Assembly: GCA_014729595.1 (NCBI GenBank)
Contig: WJJU01000164.1
Span: 1 to 10,025, forward strand
Direction: 5' to 3'
DNA from: Chitinivibrionales bacterium
Lineage (GTDB): Bacteria; Fibrobacterota; Chitinivibrionia; Chitinivibrionales; WJMI01
DNA length: 10,025 bases
The notes beneath the pieces were generated by a model that saw only the letters and a program-made list of their open reading frames with translations, was not told the DNA's origin and ran no database searches. The first letter of the stretch is position 1. The number at the start of each line of letters is the position of its first letter. Positions 9,301 to 10,025 of this stretch are shown one piece after another. The position numbers and the translations under genes were made by a program.

Positions 9301-10025
9301 CACATAATGAAAGTTCAAACCGTAGCGGTAATACGGAAGAAACGCGCGCACGTTTCGGATCCAACGGTTCAGGAGCCCGGCCTAAAGAGCGCAACGCGGG
9401 CCACAAACCGGTCATTCCCTTATGTATTCCCGGTATAGACGGTGATCCGTCCATTTTTCGGATGATTAAAACACACTTGGGCGAACGGCAACGACTGGCC
9501 GGTATGACATTGGACGGAGTTGGGAAATCCAAAGATGCAATGCCCACCATCGAAGAAATGGGAGCCTATGCGATCGAGGCTCTCCATTCGATCCAACCAA
9601 GCGGTCCATACCATATTGTCGGGTTTTCATTCGGCGGAAATGTCGCTTTGGAAATTTGTCATCAACTTCGTACGGTAAACGAAGAGCGGATTAACCTGTT
9701 TTTAATCGATCCCTTATACTTCGACGGACACCGGAAACCGGAGCACCGCGACCAATTTCAGTCCGTAACGCAATCACTGCAAAAGGACGGATATATCGAT
9801 CAGGTTTTCCTGACATCCGCAATAAACATGCTCGCCGAACGCGCCGGATTCGAAAAACTGTCGAGCAAACATAAATACTCCCCCTTCGCGCGCATCCCAA
9901 TGGAGGTTCAGCTTCGAGAAATTTTAGAAAAGCGACTTAGAAAAAAAGCCACGGCCGCCATGATACGGAATCTCCTCAAAACTCAACGAGAATTAAAACG
10001 CAACTCCTGGTCAATAATGAACTAC
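3..10025 (+). CDS. Trans-AT polyketide synthase, hybrid terminal protein (KS-linker)-DH-KR-MT-ACP-ER-KS-ACP-TubC_N-C-TE, partial at both ends
   Basis: One frame is open across the window (3,341 codons, no stop); the start lies upstream and the stop downstream. Residue numbers in this annotation count from the codon at base 3. Landmarks in order: DH H168 and D333; KR glycine-rich loop 672-678 with K776, S800, Y813; MT SAM motif 1118-1126; ACP1 S1388; ER loop 1635-1640; KS2 C2014, H2149, H2189; ACP2 S2506; C H2779 and D2783; TE S3209 and D3236. No acyltransferase signature lies between either KS linker and the next carrier protein, so malonyl must come from a separate AT. The protein would build and release a polyketide chain in the cytoplasm. 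A thioesterase at the right end suggests the last protein of its assembly line. The architecture is clear; the product is not, and I recognise no specific named cluster. Confidence 0.97.
408..1214 (+). other. Dehydratase (DH) domain
   Basis: Residues about 136-404 match a double-hotdog polyketide dehydratase (PS-DH family). It removes water from the beta-hydroxyacyl-ACP made by the KR to give the enoyl thioester. The catalytic His lies in HVINGDPMLP, a clean HxxxGxxxxP motif with H168, G172 and P177. YGP follows at 290-292. The second catalytic motif, HPTIADGALQ at 328-337, has D333 and Q337; Ala replaces the Leu that usually precedes the Asp. Both catalytic residues are present, so the domain is probably active. 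It sits directly after the KS1 linker and before the KR, the usual trans-AT order. Confidence 0.93.
1251..2696 (+). other. Ketoreductase (KR) domain, probable B-type
   Basis: Residues about 417-898 comprise a structural subdomain (to about 660) and a catalytic Rossmann subdomain. The NADPH-binding loop is GGMSGIG at 672-678. Catalytic candidates are K776 (APKVDG), S800 (FFSS) and Y813 (GQANYAAAS), with the normal 13-residue Ser-to-Tyr spacing. The usual Asn four residues after Tyr is Ser817; small residues at this place also occur in other trans-AT KRs. L756-D757-D758 in the HSAIVLDD segment matches the LDD fingerprint of B-type KRs, which predicts a D-configured beta-hydroxyl. The DH should then remove that hydroxyl. 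The domain lies between DH and MT in the same module and uses NADPH to reduce the beta-keto group. Confidence 0.93.
2718..3908 (+). other. C-methyltransferase (MT) domain
   Basis: Residues about 906-1302 form a SAM-dependent C-methyltransferase of the PKS type. It places a methyl group on the alpha carbon of the ACP-bound beta-keto intermediate. The SAM-binding motif I is ELGAGTGGT at 1118-1126, followed by an acidic strand in YCYTDLSPAF. H1202 in SNVVHA and E1228 in LLNEMTE fit the His-Glu dyad known from PKS C-methyltransferases. About 200 residues ahead of motif I are helical-looking and match the N-terminal lid region of these enzymes. The domain sits after the KR and before ACP1, normal for trans-AT modules, where alpha-methyl groups come from SAM and not from methylmalonyl-CoA. 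Confidence 0.93.
4050..4280 (+). other. Acyl carrier protein 1 (ACP1)
   Basis: Residues about 1350-1426 form a carrier domain (PP-binding family). The phosphopantetheine attachment site is S1388 in FSDLGVDSIIAVDL, the standard GxDS motif. A Pro-rich linker rich in Ser and Arg separates it from the MT upstream (about 1327-1348). ACP1 holds the intermediate for KR, DH, MT and the following ER. It is a single carrier; I see no tandem copy beside it. Confidence 0.95.
4443..5432 (+). other. Enoylreductase (ER) domain, in cis and placed after the ACP
   Basis: Residues about 1481-1810 match the medium-chain dehydrogenase/quinone-oxidoreductase type of PKS enoylreductase. It would reduce the alpha,beta-double bond left by the DH, using NADPH. 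Visible signatures are LNFGD at 1525-1529 followed by GLYP, a PGFEIAG strand, the cofactor loop GAGGIG at 1635-1640 and NTLSGE further on. Near its C-terminus it reads NQTFFSIDLRRIL, as in PKS ERs. Many trans-AT systems use a separate ER protein and cis-AT modules put the ER between DH and KR; here it follows the ACP. With DH, KR and MT upstream, the module should give a saturated alpha-methyl unit. Confidence 0.93.
5535..6806 (+). other. Ketosynthase 2 (KS2), complete
   Basis: Residues about 1845-2268 form a full beta-ketoacyl synthase. It starts FDIAIIGMSGRFPGA and ends at the usual GTNVHVVVEE. The catalytic triad is complete: C2014 in DTACSSSL, H2149 in EAHGTAT and H2189 in SNVGHGATAAG. 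Having both His residues favours a chain-elongating KS, since many non-elongating KS0 domains lose one of them. The segment after the second His reads GATAAG where LEAAAG or similar is most common. The DPQQR motif is also present, with SDPQQR in place of the common MDPQQR. It should take the reduced alpha-methyl acyl chain from ACP1 and condense it with malonyl on ACP2. Confidence 0.95.
6807..7331 (+). other. KS2 C-terminal flanking linker, no AT domain
   Basis: Residues about 2269-2443 form the post-KS linker. It includes AYTLAVGRTHFPLRIA, the counterpart of the matching segment in the KS1 tail, and closes with LPTYPFEGDRYW at 2432-2443. It then passes to ACP2 through a short spacer. There is no room for an acyltransferase and no GHSxG AT motif, which again marks a trans-AT module. 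No DH, KR or MT follows, so this module has no in-line beta-processing. Confidence 0.88.
7422..7634 (+). other. Acyl carrier protein 2 (ACP2)
   Basis: Residues about 2474-2544 form the second carrier domain. The phosphopantetheine site is S2506 in YGLDSILSMKLL. It receives the chain made by KS2 and should be the donor for the condensation domain or the thioesterase downstream, since no other carrier domain lies between here and the TE. A polar linker of about 48 residues separates it from the docking-like segment that follows. Confidence 0.95.
7779..7922 (+). other. Internal TubC_N-like docking segment
   Basis: Residues 2593-2640 resemble the small alpha-beta-beta-alpha-alpha docking domain of TubC (TubC_N family). 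They begin SLLVKLLRNGMGVYRQNGSL, continue with a short beta-like stretch (VVEYGQG) and a helix (LSDTIREQAIKHG), and end YPVL. The pattern of a Leu-rich helix, a Gly-x-Gly turn, a strand with an exposed polar pair and a second helix matches the family consensus as I know it. Such domains usually sit at the N-terminus of a protein ahead of a C domain and receive the upstream carrier protein. Here it is in-line between ACP2 and C. The assignment rests on pattern alone. Confidence 0.65.
7923..9236 (+). other. Condensation (C) domain, NRPS type
   Basis: Residues about 2641-3078 match the NRPS condensation family. All core motifs can be traced: C1 around MSDSQKAY, C2 LRHDILRTTF, C3 HHTIADG (second His H2779, D2783 and G2784 intact), C4 VQYRHYVA, C5 IGDFNDLIPF, C6 SHRSVSFAQL and C7 ERNPSGMFYNVVFD. 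The catalytic motif is complete, so it should join the ACP2-bound acyl chain to an amine or hydroxyl acceptor. No adenylation domain and no acceptor carrier protein follow in this protein. The acceptor could be a free small molecule, a substrate on a separate carrier protein, or the chain's own hydroxyl. I cannot assign the subtype (LCL, DCL, starter or ester-forming) by eye. Confidence 0.92.
9237..9407 (+). other. Low-complexity linker between C and TE, no carrier protein
   Basis: Residues about 3079-3135 are rich in Ser, Thr, Asn, Arg and Gly and carry no recognisable fold. I looked for a carrier motif (GxDS or GxxS in a helical setting) and found none, so the C domain is joined to the TE without a PCP between them. 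The stretch is most likely a flexible tether. Confidence 0.75.
9408..10025 (+). other. Type I thioesterase (TE) domain, truncated by the window edge
   Basis: Residues 3136-3341 begin PVIPLCIPGIDG and contain QPSGPYHIVGFSFGG, with nucleophile S3209 in the GxSxG motif, in a typical alpha/beta-hydrolase TE. D3236 in LFLIDP lies 27 residues after the Ser, the spacing seen between Ser and Asp in the surfactin TE, so it is the likely triad Asp. The helical lid region follows. The catalytic His is expected further on and is not in the window. The domain would release the finished chain by hydrolysis, by macrolactonisation, or after transfer from the C domain. Confidence 0.93.

Noticed and set aside
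9237..9407. A possible degenerate peptidyl carrier protein between C and TE
   Set aside because: No phosphopantetheine motif, no helical carrier pattern and too few residues for a complete carrier domain.
1..10025. tRNA, rRNA, CRISPR array, insertion sequence, promoter or terminator
   Set aside because: The window is continuous coding sequence. I saw no direct-repeat array, no terminal inverted repeats with a transposase and no intergenic gap in which such elements would stand.
3..10025. Assignment to a named pathway such as pederin/onnamide, pateamine, palmerolide or enacyloxin
   Set aside because: Domain order alone does not identify the compound, and I cannot run a sequence comparison here, so no gene symbol or product name is given.

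Overview
The whole window lies inside one giant gene. One plus-strand reading frame, with codons beginning at base 3, stays open from the first base to the last: 3,341 complete codons, no stop, and neither the gene's start nor its end in view. I read it codon by codon, and every domain landmark falls in this same frame. It encodes a multimodular polyketide synthase (PKS) with a condensation domain of the nonribosomal peptide synthetase (NRPS) type near its end. It has two acyl carrier proteins and no acyltransferase (AT) domain. The ketosynthase flanking linkers end in the LPTYPF-x5-W motif. Together these mark a trans-AT PKS, loaded with malonyl units by a separate acyltransferase.

Layout, left to right: the tail of a ketosynthase (KS) linker (3-383); dehydratase DH (408-1214); ketoreductase KR (1251-2696); C-methyltransferase MT (2718-3908); acyl carrier protein ACP1 (4050-4280); enoylreductase ER (4443-5432); a complete second ketosynthase KS2 (5535-6806) and its linker (6807-7331); ACP2 (7422-7634); a short TubC_N-like docking segment (7779-7922); a condensation domain C (7923-9236); a Ser/Thr/Asn-rich linker (9237-9407); and a type I thioesterase TE (9408 to the window edge, cut before its catalytic histidine).

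Working model: the first module (KS-DH-KR-MT-ACP-ER) adds a two-carbon unit, methylates the alpha carbon and reduces the beta carbon fully. KS2 then takes the chain and may extend it once more on ACP2, with no in-line beta-processing. The chain leaves through an unusual end, ACP-C-TE, which has no adenylation domain and no second carrier protein. This looks like the last protein of an assembly line for a complex polyketide, perhaps released as an ester, amide or macrolide.

Organism: bacterial. Base composition looks close to balanced by eye (not computed). Trans-AT PKSs of this kind occur in Proteobacteria, Firmicutes, Verrucomicrobia and many uncultivated animal symbionts. Nothing here fixes the taxon or the compound. 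There is no intergenic space, RNA gene, mobile element, CRISPR array, promoter or terminator that I can support.
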